A stretch of DNA of 50,361 nt from Porphyra umbilicalis (GCA_002049455.2 KV919198.1:1-50361); one strand, 5' to 3'. Counted from the stretch's first letter, positions 20,956 through 31,567 are shown. Translations and numbers: made by a program. The notes: a model not told the origin generated them from the letters alone.

Positions 20956-21741
20956 GGCGCCATGGCGCCACTGGTGGCGTCCAGTGGCGCAGCCCCGGAT
21001 TCGCGGCGGCGACCTCCGTCGACCTTGCTGCGGGCCGGTGCCGGCCGTGGACGGTTGCGCTACCATCCACTTGCTTGGGGCCGGCAATGGGGCGCTGTTG
21101 CCTTGGGGGGACGGCCGGTTGGGACCGTCCTGGGGCGCTGTGGCGCCACTGGGGCCGACCAGTGGCGCAGCCGCGGGTTCGCGGCGATCGCCCGACTCGA
21201 TTTGGCCTAAGTCGATTTTGGGCGATTTCGGCCGGGAGCTGTAGGCCTACAGCTCCGACGGGTCGAGTCGATTTTGGTGAAGTCGATTTCTTTGTGGTCT
21301 TGGGCCCGAATCTGGAAGTCTCCAGCTTCGGGCCAAGTCGGCCGGTCGGGCCCGAATCGATTTGGTGCAAGTCGATTTTGGCCGATTTTGGCTACGGGCC
21401 GGAGCTGTAGGCCTACAGCTCCGACGGGTCGAGCCGATTTTCGGCAAAGTCGATGAGATGCGTTTACGCCCGCACTTTGACGGGCCGCCGATGCGCCGGA
21501 TCGTCTCCGTTCGAGACGCGCCCTAGTGCGTTGCACTCACCTCGACGTCTGCTTCACATCGATCGTGATTTTGGTGATTTTGGCGAAGGTCGATTTTGCA
21601 GGTGCAACACCTGGAACCTGGGGATCGACTTGGGCATTTTCTCGACTGCGGATGATGGCGGGAGATGTCGCACTGGTCGGGACGGGTTGTGACCGCGCTG
21701 AGGCGTCGATGGCGCGGACTGTGGGGTGCTGGGGGGAGTGT
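20956..21741 (+). other. Hairpin-rich 3' internal region of copia element 2
   Basis: Non-coding counterpart of 11092-11888. It opens with GGCGCCATGGCGCC and a GCGCCACTGG stem-loop. It has perfect palindromes at 21235-21256 and 21400-21423 (half-site GGAGCTGTAGG, versus GGAGCAGTAGG in copy 1) and a two-part stem at 21303-21334 (GGCCCGAA...CTGGA-AGTC-TCCAG...TTCGGGCC), among repeated GTCGATTTTGG motifs. Confidence 0.75.
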
Positions 21742-22136
21742 TGAGGCAGCCCCCCAAGCCCGCGCAGGTAAGTCGGAGTTACCGCGGACTGCCTGGCTAA
21801 TTCCAGGAATACTTATGCGGTCATCGGCTTGTTTGGCTGTGCCATTGACATGCATTGCTGTATGTGTGTGATGTAATTACTTGTACTTGTATCTTGAGGG
21901 CAGCTCACTTTGGAGCTGAGCTCGGGGAGATTCTCGTGGGCTCCTCGAGAGGCGTCGCGATTTGTGGGGTGGTGAGAGCATGTACCCTCCAAGGGAGGGA
22001 CCACTGCGCTGGCGGGGGGTGCCCCGGCAGGACGTGGCGAGAGAGGCACACGGAGGGGTTAAGAGCCAGCTGGCCTCGCGCCTCAGACCGCTCTCGAGTA
22101 AAGCAACGCATCCACCCAACTACCGCTCACTTCACA
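21742..22136 (+). repeat. 3' LTR of copia element 2
   Basis: 395 bp, TGAGGCAG to CTTCACA, nearly identical to both LTRs of copy 1. It joins LINE copy B sequence at 22137. Confidence 0.93.
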
Positions 22137-23562
22137 GGGCGTGCGCAGCCACCGCCGGCAGGCGCGATGCGACGGCTTCGCCGACCAGCAGGTCGACGAC
22201 GCCGACAAGCGCGTCCTGCCCGGCCGCCGACAGCGCTCACAGGTGCTCGGAGCGCAGGCCGGATGGGCCCGGCGCTGCACCGCGCGGCGCTGACCGGATG
22301 CCCGCTACGACGGCGTCGCGCGACACCCGCCGCGGCACCAACGGGCGGTCGCCAAAGTCGGCAGCCGCCGCCAGCTCCGCGGCGAACTCCGCCTCGACCG
22401 TCGCGGTGGTGGCGGAGGCAGACGACGCCGGCGGGAACAGGCCGCGCGCCTTGTCCCAGATCGCAGTGGTCTGCGGGGCGGGCGGCTCGGCCCGCAGCGC
22501 GCGGGCGGCGGCGCTGAGCCGGCCTTCACGGACGAGGCGCAGCGCGCGGCGCTGCGATGAGGACGGCTGCGCCACGCGCTGCCCCGCCCGCCGCGCCACT
22601 GCTGGTCGCTCGCCGACCGGCCGCCGCCATCCGGGCCGCCACACGCTGGCGTTGCGGTCGGCGAGCGCGGCGATAAAGTCGCTGCGCATTACCACCGCAG
22701 CACGCTCGGCGTGCAGTAGCGGCGGGCGCGGTCGATCGGGCGCGTCGGCTGGCGCGCGCGCGGGGGAGTGAAGCAGCAGCGTGGGAAGTAGAAACAGCCA
22801 CAACCACGCGCGTGCGTGCTCAGGCTCGCGGCGGACCCAGTCCAAGGCGTCCGCCGCGAGCACCCGCCACGCCCCGAGCAGCGCGGACGGCACGTGTTTA
22901 GCCGTCCGCGCCCCAGACGCCACCAGTGGCGCCCAGTCAGCGTCGGCCGGTGCGACACGCTGCAGAAATGCAGAACGCGCCGCCACCCAGGCGCTATGGT
23001 CGACCGCGAAAAGGTCGGCTGCGTCCGCCGCGTCCTCGGCGGGCGTGGCCGCACCGGCCGCCGCCGGCGCGGGAGCAGCGCGCGAGCGCTGGCGCCGCGG
23101 GTTGCCCCGGCAGAGGGCCTCGTGGGCAGAGAGAGAGCTCCGGCCACGAGGCCCACGCGCCGAGCGGTATGCCCGCTGGCACCAGCGGCACCCCGCCACC
23201 CCGTACAGAGCTGCCGCCGACGGCGGCAGGTCCTCCTCCCCCACTACGTGGGCGCGCGCCAGGTGCTCGTAGCCCCGCTTCAACCGCACGCCGTCTGGCA
23301 GCACGACGTAACAACCCTTTGCAGGGCACGTCTGCGGTCCTGCATCCGCCGCCGCGGGGGTGGCCGACCCTGCCGCCGCCGCAGCCGAGCTCCCAGCCGG
23401 CGACTCGCCGCCGTTGGACGGCGGCCCGTCGGCCGCGGCGCCCCCGGGTGGCCGCCCAGCGCCCATAGGGCGGCCACGTCCCCCCCCCTCGGACGAGGAC
23501 ACCGTGCGGGAAGGCACCGTGCCCTCGCCCGCGCCCGCGTCAGTGCCGTGGGTGTCACTCAT
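22137..23562 (-). pseudogene. LINE copy B ORF2: zinc finger module and start of reverse transcriptase, truncated
   Basis: Starts at ATG 23562-23560, overlapping the end of ORF1 by 8 nt (ATGAGTGA). One zinc-finger module is visible (CPAKGC...HLARAH, then CRWC...HEALC, about 23320-23130), followed by the WVRREPEHARAWLWL block and GPSGLRSEHL of the reverse transcriptase near 22265-22240. TGA at 22239-22237 replaces the Trp codon seen in copy A (HLWAL versus HL-stop-AL). Homology continues to AVAAHA at the copia LTR junction, where copy A continues AVASHALAG. The rest of the gene, including the catalytic reverse transcriptase box and endonuclease, is absent. It differs clearly from copy A, so it is another subfamily. 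Confidence 0.82.
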
Positions 23563-26500
23563 GACGACCCTCGTCGCTGACGCGGGCCGCAGCGCCCGGG
23601 CGGTGAGACCCGGGCGACGCAGGGATGGCCGACGAGCGGGCGCGGGTGCGCGTTGTCGTCGCGAGGGGGCCGCCGGTGGGCACCGCCGGCGGTACCGACG
23701 CCGATGGGGGCGCGCCGGGCAGGCGGCGCCGCTTGGCGGACGGCGCGGACGGCGTTGGCGACACCGGGCGCGGCCGCACAGCGGCACGGGCCGCGCGCGT
23801 GCGCTGTCCGGCCGGCCGACTCGGCGAGACTGGCGGAGCGCCAAGTCGCGCCACGGCCAGGGCGACGGGTGGTCGCCGCGGCGACCCTCGCGGCCGAGAC
23901 GGCGGGGTGCCGGTGCCCGCCACCGACGGAACACGCACAGCGGTGCGGCGCTTGCGCCCCCCCCCCAGCGACGGAAGAGGCACCGTAGCCGCCGCCACGG
24001 TCAACGCGCGCACCGCCGCGGAAGGCGGGCGGTTCCCCAGCGGTGGGGGCGGCCACACGCCCCCAGCAACCGCGGGAACCGCGGGCGACGCCAGGGGGCC
24101 ACAGGGGACACCTCGACGGCGTCGGCGGCGACCCGATCCAGCCGCTGCTGGCCACGCGAACAGCGCCGGGGGGTTGGGTGCAGCGGGCATCGCGCCCAGC
24201 AGCCGCCGCAGCGACGGGGAGCAGCTGGCAGCCGCCGCCGGCGCCGGGTCCACAGCGACCGGCAGCGGCGCGGGCTTGGGCGGTGGCGAGGACTGCGGCG
24301 CTGCCGACGACAACGACGACGTCGTGTCCGCCGAAATCGACGTCGACGCCGACGACGACGTCGACGTCGAAGCCGACGTAGACGTGGACAAGGATGAAAC
24401 AGACGACGTCGGCGCGGACGTCGTCGCCACCGAAGACGACGACGCCGCCGACGTCGACGAAGAGGCCGACGTTGCCGTCGACGCCGATGTCGACGTCAGC
24501 AGTGACGCCCCCACCACCGAGAGCGACGTGCTTCCGGCGCGCGAGCTCTCCCTGCCAGCCCCAACCGAGCTCGGAGGCGGCGGCGAGCGCGGAAGGGCCG
24601 CAGCAGACGCGACGGAGTCAGCACAGGCGGCAGCAGCAGCGGCCGCCGATGGGGGCGGCGACGACAAGGACGGGCGAAGGGAAGCCCCCGACGACGTGAG
24701 CGGCGCCGTGAACCCGGTGGCAGGCCGGGCCTCACGCTCCCCCACCGCGTTCAGAGACGGCGGGGAGCGTGCGCGGGTCCGGGATAGCCGGGCCATGGGG
24801 GGAGCGCGGGCGACAGCCGCCGAGAACGGAGGATTTGCCGCGTCGGCGGCGCCGGCGACAGTGGCCGACGTCGTCGACGTGACCGTCGTGCTCGCGGCCA
24901 CCGAAACCGGCCCAGCCGAAATCGGCGGCCGCGGCACTGCTGCACGTGGTTGGCCAGGGTCGAGAACGCCCGCGCGGCCGACCAAATCCTGCGGGTGGCT
25001 TACACCACCCGCTCGCCGGGCCGCCACGTCGGCGGCGGCGCCACGCAATCGCGTGTCGGCGCCGGTTGGGGGCGTGGTGGCGGCGACCGGCCCCCCCGCG
25101 TGCGCTGCAAGCATGCCCTGGATGTGGGCATGCAGCGCCGCACGCAAGTGGGGGGGCATGGCCGCCCGCCCGGACAGCTGCCCCAGCTTGGCGGTCAGGC
25201 GGCGGCGGCAGTACGCCGCCGCCACGTCCGCGGCGAGCGCGCCACCGCCAAGCGCTCGGCGGCGCGCCGCGCCCAGCAGCGCCGGCGACCACGGGTCGGC
25301 GACTGGCAGCAGGCGCAGCACCGTAGCCGCGCGCCCGCGACCGACGGCGACGCGAAACGCTGGCGCCGCGTCGGCGACCAGCGTGACGGCGGTCGTCGTG
25401 CCGAAGCGGTCGGCGTCCACGAATGCGTGGACGCCGACCCCCGTGACGTCGGCCAGCATCGCCCGAAGGTGGTGCTGGCGGACGTCGCGGGACACCCCCG
25501 AGACATACACTGTCTCGAGGGTGAGCGTCGGAGGCGGCCGTGGCCTCCGCCGAGAAAGTTCCGCGGCGGCGGCGGCGGCGCGCATGTCGGCGTCGACGGA
25601 GCCGTTGGCGACCCACGCCGACGGCCCGACACGCGACGCCCGGGCGACACCGCCCGCAACCCCGCCGGCAGCAGCACGCGAGGCACGAGCACCGCCCCCC
25701 CTGCGACGACCACCCCGCAACACAGCACCGAGCCACCCCCCCCGCGCACCGCCGTCGCCGCCGTCCTTGTCCGCGGCCGCCGCCGCGGCGCCGTCCTTGT
25801 CCCCGCGCTCGGTCGAAGTTTTTCCGTCTTCGCGGCCGTCGGGACGGTCGTCGCCGTCGTCAGCGTCATGCTCGCCGGCCGATTGGCCGGCGGCGATAGG
25901 GCGGTCCAGATCGGGGTCGGGGTGGGATCGGCGGGCCCCGCCGACAGAGCCTTGCACGAGCGGGGGGGGAGCGGCAGGCTGGTCAACGCCTACCCCCCCC
26001 CCCGCCGAGCATCGCTCCGACGGCGGGGCCGCACCAGGGTCCACACGCCAGCGAGGTTTCCCGCGGCGGTGGTACCTGGAGGGTGGCCTCCCGCCGGTGC
26101 AGCAGAGCCGGGGTTGGTGGGGTCACCGGGCTGGTCAGCGCCCGGCTGTACCCCACTCCCCCCCCGGCACGTAGCCACACCAGCGATGCCCGCCCCCAAC
26201 GCCACCCCCGCAGGTCCCCCCGCGCGTGCGGCCCCTTTGGCGGCAGGAGTGACGCGTGCGACGCGGCCGCCTGCCGGTGGGGGATGGGTTGGGGACGCGG
26301 TACCCCCGCGCGCTGCCACACGCGGCGGTAAGTACCGGTCCCCTCCACCCAGAGCCCCCCCGGAAGAGCCACGCCCCACAGCCACCCCCGCCGCACCACC
26401 CCCCCTCCCCCCGACAGACCGCCCGCGCACAGAAAGATCTCCACCAGGGCGAGAAGAGGAAGCACATGCCCCTCCCGCACGCGAAGACAAAGCACCGCCG

Positions 26501-27084
26501 ACCGCCCCGTCCGCCCGAACAGCAGCCTCGTCCGCACCCACAGCGACAGGAAGAGCACGCCCCGACGCACGGCCGACACCCTCACCGCCGGCACCCTCGT
26601 CGTCCCCCGCCGCCCCCCCGGCCGGGACACACACGCTGACCCCCCCCCCCGAGGGTGGAAAGCCGTCAGACGGCGCCGCCGCCAGACCGCCCCCCGTAGG
26701 GGGCGCGGCGACAAGGGGACGCAGGCCCCCCGACGCGAAACCGCGATCGGGGGCGTCCCCCGCCGAAAAACGCACACGCGCATGCGGGGGGGGAGGGGGG
26801 AAGGACATCCCCCCGGGTCCCCCCGCGAGGTAGGAAACAGCACGCTCCCCAGGGGCGGGCGGGCGCACAACCCCCTCTCTCACCCCCATACGGGCGGGTG
26901 GTGGTGGCGCGTTGCAAGACCCGGCGCCGGTCACAAACGCGGGGACGCGGTTGGACTGGATTGCGCAAATTACGCGATCCAGTAATTCCAATCGCGCCCC
27001 CGGCGTCGGCGTCTTGCTCACCAGATCCAGCACCGCCGCCACAGCGGTCCCCGCCGCCACCAACTGTGCCCCCCCCCCCGCCAT
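23555..27084 (-). pseudogene. LINE copy B ORF1 with RRM-like domain
   Basis: The 829-codon frame 26044-23555 ends in TGA overlapping the ORF2 start. It contains an RRM-like fold near 25510-25330: VYVSGVSRDVRQ, VGVHAFVDADRFG, AVTLVADAAPAF, in the beta-alpha-beta order seen in many LINE ORF1 proteins. A long Ser/Thr-Ala tract (about 24520-24310) and basic patches (RKRR, AKRRRL) follow. Upstream coding sense appears to continue in another frame after the C run 25988-25999, up to ATG 27084-27082, with AAVLDLVSKTPTPGARLELLDR and VICAIQSNRVPAFVTG as protein-like segments. The joined length would be about 1175 residues. The role expected from the family is RNA binding and chaperoning of the LINE transcript. 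The N-terminal extent is uncertain. Confidence 0.6.
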
Positions 27085-27367
27085 CACACACGCCCCCCCC
27101 CCCTCCCTCCAACCGCACAAACAAAGAGTCTCGATGCCCCCCGTCCCCGATCCGCCCAAAACCTCCCGCGCCGCCGCCGCCCCGGCGCGCCCGCGCGCCG
27201 CCCCGTCGTCCTCCCCCGCCGCCGGCCCCAAACGCCCCCCCAACGCCCCGATTCTCCACCCACACGCCCCCCCCGCGCACCAAAATAAGCGCAAGGGTGA
27301 CGGGGACGTCCCCCCGCCCCCCCGCACCGCCAAAGCGACCCGTGCCACCTGCAAAAGCGAGCAATCA
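27085..27367. other. Spacer between LINE copy B ORF1 and tRNA-Asp
   Basis: 283 bp, GC-rich with several C runs. It presumably contains the LINE 5' UTR and the 3' trailer of the tRNA gene. No further gene seen. Confidence 0.4.
27353..27356 (-). terminator. RNA polymerase III terminator (TTTT) of tRNA-Asp
   Basis: TTTT on the minus strand begins 11 nt after the discriminator base of the tRNA gene, the usual distance for Pol III termination. Confidence 0.7.
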
Positions 27368-27452
27368 CTCTCCCACCGGGAATTGAACCCGGGTCTCCCG
27401 CGTGACAGGCGGGCATACTCAGTGTTATATAGGACCACTATACTATGGAAGA
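27368..27452 (-). tRNA. tRNA-Asp (anticodon GTC) with insert in the D-loop
   Basis: Minus-strand 85-nt gene. The acceptor stem pairs TCTTCCA (27452-27446) with TGGGAGA (27375-27369), seven pairs including one T-G, with discriminator G at 27368, as expected for tRNA-Asp. The anticodon stem CCCGC/GCGGG encloses CTGTCAC (anticodon GTC). The T-arm contains the GGTTCAATTCC B box. The D-stem GTAT/GTAT pairs in the usual tRNA-Asp manner. Between AGTGGT and AGTATG of the D-arm lie 14 nt (CCTATATAACACTG) where normal tRNA-Asp has one, hence about 13 extra nucleotides. Everything else matches a standard eukaryotic tRNA-Asp, so the insert is best explained as an ectopic intron or an unusual D-loop expansion. 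Confidence 0.9.
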
Positions 27453-28464
27453 TGTTTGGATGTCGTCTGCACCGTCGCAGGAGACTATAATCTACTAAAC
27501 ATATAGGTTAGGTGCACTCAGACATTTTGTTCTTAATCGTCGCTGTCATATCGCCCATGTCCCTATCATGTCGGTCGCGCGAGTGGCGGCGATCGAGTGG
27601 TCCGCTTCAGGATTTACTGAGGATATCTGCCCACCTGCACATCTGGAGAGAAGCGAGTTGCGTCAATATTGTAACTCTAGTGGACGGCAGCGAGTCGCGA
27701 TTTCCTCCAACGAAGAGATGAAAAGATACTACTAGTGTATATTCTACCAACAGCATCATTTGATCCTTTCAGGATCATTTGATCCTCTTTTTCGGCACGC
27801 GTTTTCGAGTGCTTCCCAGCGTCTGGCGTCTTGTATGACACCAGAAACGAACTTTGCGCGGTCTGTTTACGCATGGGAGAACTTCGGTGCATCCAAAAAG
27901 GAGAGAAACTCGACCTGTGGCACTTTTTTTGGCCGCGCGGCAAGCTCATTCCCGCAACGCCCCCGTTCCGTACGGCGTCCATCGAAACACCGCTCTCAGC
28001 TCACACATCGGATGCCAGCTGCCTGTCCAGTGGCCCCCCCTCGCCCCCATCAACGCACCTCGAGCCGTCGGCCGCAGACGGCCGTGCGGTCGCGTGGTCA
28101 CTGACAAAGACCGCTCCCCCCCCCCTTTCGACTTTACCTCCCTCTCGCTGCCCCCTTCGCAGCCACCATGGTGCGTCGCAAGCGCACGGTTGCCGCTGCC
28201 CCGCATGTGTCTGGCAGTGCCCCCCCCCTGCGCCACCCCCCCCAGCGCCGTCGAATGCTGTACCGCCCCCCCCCCCCCCCCGCCCACCGGGCCGCCTTCC
28301 TGCCCCCCCCCCCGACGGCGTGGGTCGGGGACACGTTTCACGCCACGTTAAGCCTTGGACCCACATTTCCATCCCATATATCGCTAAGGAGGCCCTTCGA
28401 CCCATGTCAAAGACCGGTACCGACCGAGGTGACCGCAGCCACGTAGCAGTCCATGAGTAGCTTA
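27453..28464. other. Gene-poor stretch upstream of tRNA-Asp
   Basis: Drop in GC from 27440 to about 27950, then rising again. It contains a direct/inverted cluster of ATTTGATCCT and GGATCATTTGATCC near 27755-27790 and C runs at 28262-28275. Open frames are short or low-complexity. No gene is supported. Confidence 0.4.
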
Positions 28465-28678
28465 CATGGCTGTTTCCGCCAATCGCTGGCATCCGTCGGC
28501 CTTCGATGCCCGGTCTTCCGGGTTGCGAAGGACAGTCGCCCGATCGCTCTTCTCGCACACGTCCGGCGCCCTTCCCCCGCCGCGTCTCCTCCAGGCCATT
28601 GATACCCGTTCCCCCACCACCCACCCACCCACCCACCGACGAACCTTTCTGTTCCATGTTTACCACGCTGCTTTGGTC

Positions 28679-29077
28679 ATGGCCGCCAACTCCTCATCAT
28701 GCATTGGCACCGATCCCCTCGCTGACCCCAACTCCCACTCCAATTCGACAACGCCCCCGACCGTCACCGTGTCCGCACCACCCGCCGACAAGCTCAAATC
28801 GACTTCCGGCACATCTGCTGCGCGGCCGGCGTCGCCCAATGCACCGGCCCACCCGCGATCGAAGGCGTACGCACAGGGCACCGTCACCGGCGCCGTCGGC
28901 AGTACACCAGCAATCGTAGGTGTACGCACAGGGCGCCGTCACTGGCGCCGTCGGCAGTCCACCCGAAATTGCAGGCGTGGGCACACGGCGCTTTCAACAG
29001 CGCCGTCAGGAGTCTCTACCCCGTCACACTGTAAGCGAATCCGCAAGGAGTGTGGCAGACTGCCGACCGACATTTGA
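28679..29077 (+). CDS. Hypothetical short ORF, doubtful
   Basis: The ATG at 28679 opens a frame of about 132 codons (MAANSSSCIGTDPLADPN...) in a longer frame starting at 28466. Composition is Ser/Thr/Pro-rich and the second half is encoded by the 55-bp tandem repeat. No domain recognised. It may be non-coding. Confidence 0.15.
   Translation: MAANSSSCIGTDPLADPNSHSNSTTPPTVTVSAPPADKLKSTSGTSAARPASPNAPAHPRSKAYAQGTVTGAVGSTPAIVGVRTGRRHWRRRQSTRNCRRGHTALSTAPSGVSTPSHCKRIRKECGRLPTDI
28865..29015. repeat. 55-bp tandem repeat, about 2.7 copies
   Basis: Units start at 28865, 28920 and 28975, each beginning G(C/T)GT(A/G)(C/G)GCAC with a following GGCGCCGTC core. The third copy is more diverged. Confidence 0.8.
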
Positions 29078-29157
29078 TACATGTCGAAGCTCTTAAGGGT
29101 GGATGTGGCTTCCTTAAAAAACCAGTCGGGCGACCCACCAATTACCCACAACCGATA

Positions 29158-29556
29158 TTGCTGATCCCCGAATTTTGTCCTGGTGGACAGAGACTGACTT
29201 GCGGACCGACTCTCTCCACCGATCAGATGCGCCCCGGGGACTGACTAGATGCTCCTGATTGCTTACATGTGCCCATCCAGCCTGGAAAGCGACATCAGCT
29301 CCTCCATTTTTCTGCACTTCTGGCGAATATACAGTAGAAAATCTCAAGATCTCGCGTGGGCAGCTTGCTCCGTGCCAAGAAAATCGGATCAAGCGGCAAC
29401 AAACAGTGAGTTCTGCTGGATGCAAGGTCCTGGCACCGAATACGGGCTTTCTATTGGCTTGGATGCCTTCTTACTGTCGTTTCAGACCACGAGAGTGCTC
29501 TTATTCACAGTCAGTCTCTGTCTTTGTCCCCCAGGACAAGATTCGGGGATCAGCAA
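29158..29556. mobile_element. 399-bp MITE with TA target duplication (Tc1/mariner-like)
   Basis: Ends TTGCTGATCCCCGAAT and its complement, arms about 45 bp with few differences, flanked by TA at 29156-29157 and 29557-29558. No coding capacity. A relative with the same end sequence lies at 34508-34946 and a more distant one at 38423-38591. Confidence 0.8.
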
Positions 29557-29558
29557 TA

Positions 29559-30227
29559 CCCACGTCGCAGTTGCCGAAGGTCTCTAATAGACACTAGAGT
29601 TGGTGAGCCTGATCAAGTTTTGCCGGCAACGGGCGTGACACTCTAAATCACGTTAAATAACGCCCAGACACACCCTGTTTCTTTTTTTCAGCACGCCGAT
29701 CACGCCCAAACCAGTTCCCCAAAACTTCGACTCGTAGCTCCCCCAAGTTCGACGTATATCAAAGATTTATTCACCACATGGGTTTAAAGTTTCGGCCGTT
29801 CTGCCTAACGGTGGTGGCGCTTCTACCTGGCTTCCGTTGGCCTCGACTCTGAAGGGGCGTGACCATGGGAAAATGGCATGGGTCTATGACTCTGGAATGC
29901 AGCATGACTGAAGGCACAATATCAGCTCTCTTTGCTGACGTCGTCAGCTTGGCTCGCTGACGTCGTCAGCTTTGCTCGCAGCATGGATCGCTCTAAAGTC
30001 TGTCTCACTCTATCAGTCCTCTGAGAACCACAATTTTTTTTGGAGAGACCAGAACTCCGCCGCTACGACCGCAAATGACAAGCAGTCTTCACACAAGGGA
30101 TAGAGACCCCCCCAACCTTTTTGCTGCAAGAAATGGTACGCATTCTTCTGTGAGAAGCCCTTCCACGGCACACCTATGTCGGAAAGATACGGCTCAGACG
30201 CATCATTTTCAGGCCTTCCGGCACACT
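29559..30227. other. Non-coding stretch with duplicated TGACGTC palindrome
   Basis: No gene seen. Holds two copies of GCTGACGTCGTCAGC at 29934-29948 and 29956-29970. Confidence 0.4.
29934..29970. promoter_or_regulatory. Two GCTGACGTCGTCAGC palindromes (CRE/bZIP-like)
   Basis: Two 15-bp near-palindromes, each with TGACGTC, spaced 22 bp start to start (about two helical turns). The resemblance to cAMP-response/bZIP sites is by sequence only. Confidence 0.3.
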
Positions 30228-31567
30228 GCGCAGTGCACCTCGTTGCTGGATCCACCACGAGCCCGGTTCTGGCTCAAATTGCTCGTAAACGCTCGTTGAA
30301 AACGGGCTCCTGCTCGCATGCTGGGAGTGTTTGCTTGTATCCCGTCCAAAAAACTCGTTGTGGCGTGCTGGCGACGAGATTAGGGCGTGATTAAGAGCTC
30401 TATGAGGTCCGCTCAAGTTCTTACAAGTGCGACTTGATACACTAAACGGGTGCGGTGCTCAGTACCGAGTAGGGCAAGAAATACGTAGAAGGACACCATC
30501 GTGCAGCCCACGAGCAGAGGAAGGTTGCGCCCACTCCGGGGCGGTGGGTGGGAAGAGAGCAAGCAGTTTTCGCAGCCTGACGCCTCTCTCCCGGCGTTAC
30601 CCGCTCTGGCCGCCGCCGCAGCCGACACCCTCTCGCGGCCACCTGCCCCTGCGGGAGCAAGCAAGCACCCCTCTCTCGTACCAATAGAAGAAATAGGACG
30701 TGGCCTCGCAAGCGAGGGTACAGTCCTGGTTCACTCCTTTCCTGCACTGCCCAACTCCCCCCCCCCCGCAAGCACCCGTCTCTCGGACCAATAGAAGAAA
30801 TAGGACGTGGCCTCGCAAGCGAGGATGCAGGTAGCCGCCGCTGCCGTAGCCGCCACTGGCGCAAGCACAGGCCGGCGGCGGGGAAGCACGGTAACAAAGG
30901 TGGAGTATGGCAACGGCAGTGGGCAACCGACACAGAGTCGGCAGAGCGACGCGGATATCGTGCCGCAAGCCCCGCAACCCCCCCGGGGTGGGGGGCGTCG
31001 GAACCCGCTTTCTCAGCACGGGATGCACAGTTCTTTGGCAATTGTCACAGAACTTGGTGGGAAGTGAGTTCACAATACCGAGACCATTCCCTTTCGCCGT
31101 TCACGGAGGGACAGCCGCTCCGGTGGCTGGCAATAAATACCGTCAAGTCGCAGAGACGGGGGAGCTAAGTGTGAGAACCTGGTACTCGTGCAGCACCTCG
31201 ACACCCGTGCTCGACTTAATACACGCGCCTCGACAAGGGTGTCCTAATGCAAGCGTGCAGAAATCGCAGAAGCACCTCGTTGAGAGAACGGGAGAGCTCG
31301 CACGCGCTTGTTGAGCATCTGCGTACGTTTGCATACGGGCATTCACACCATGGCCCTGTACACCATAGGAGGCGCTTCCAGAGACGCTTCTGATGCATCC
31401 AAAAAGTCGGTGTAAAATGCTCGACTGCAAAAGTATGCAAGTGAAAACATGGTTTGCGCGAGAAAAACGCTCCACAGAGGCGTTTACGAGGGGTCGTGCA
31501 AGTTCTGAACGAGCAATTTGAGCCAGAACCGGGCTCGTGGTCGATCCAGCAACGAGGTGCACTGCGC
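30228..31567. mobile_element. Putative 1.34-kb inverted-repeat element
   Basis: 59-bp inverted repeats at 30228-30286 and 31509-31567 match at 58 positions (end GCGCAGTGCACCTCGTTGC). Inside are no convincing genes, only low-complexity frames. No target duplication was found, so it could be a foldback or MITE remnant or simply an inverted duplication. Confidence 0.5.
30661..30824. repeat. Direct repeat of 57 bp, two copies
   Basis: Copies at 30661-30717 and 30768-30824 share GCAAGCACCC and the block around AATAGAAGAAATAGGACGTG with two or three differences. Separated by 50 bp containing a C run. Confidence 0.8.

Larger units (their letters stand above)
16365..22136 (+). mobile_element. Ty1/copia LTR retrotransposon, copy 2 (intact frame, truncated 5' LTR)
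   Basis: Closely related to copy 1 over gag-pol and the LTR. The 3' LTR is complete (395 bp), but homology of the 5' LTR begins only at about 16365, so its first 130 bp or so (U3 start) are missing or replaced. The left flank is the repeat/LINE A region and the right flank is the middle of LINE copy B. The two flanks therefore do not form one insertion site, and a deletion or rearrangement at the left end is likely. Confidence 0.9.

Noticed and set aside
23625..26174. 849-codon plus-strand frame opposite LINE ORF1
   Set aside because: Shadow of the minus-strand ORF1, which has the RRM-like domain, the basic motifs and the ORF2 overlap.
24950..26833. 627-codon plus-strand frame
   Set aside because: Arg/Pro/Ala-rich shadow of ORF1 in GC-rich DNA; no domain.
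27755..27790. ATTTGATCC duplicates as a regulatory element
   Set aside because: Too short and without context to support a function.
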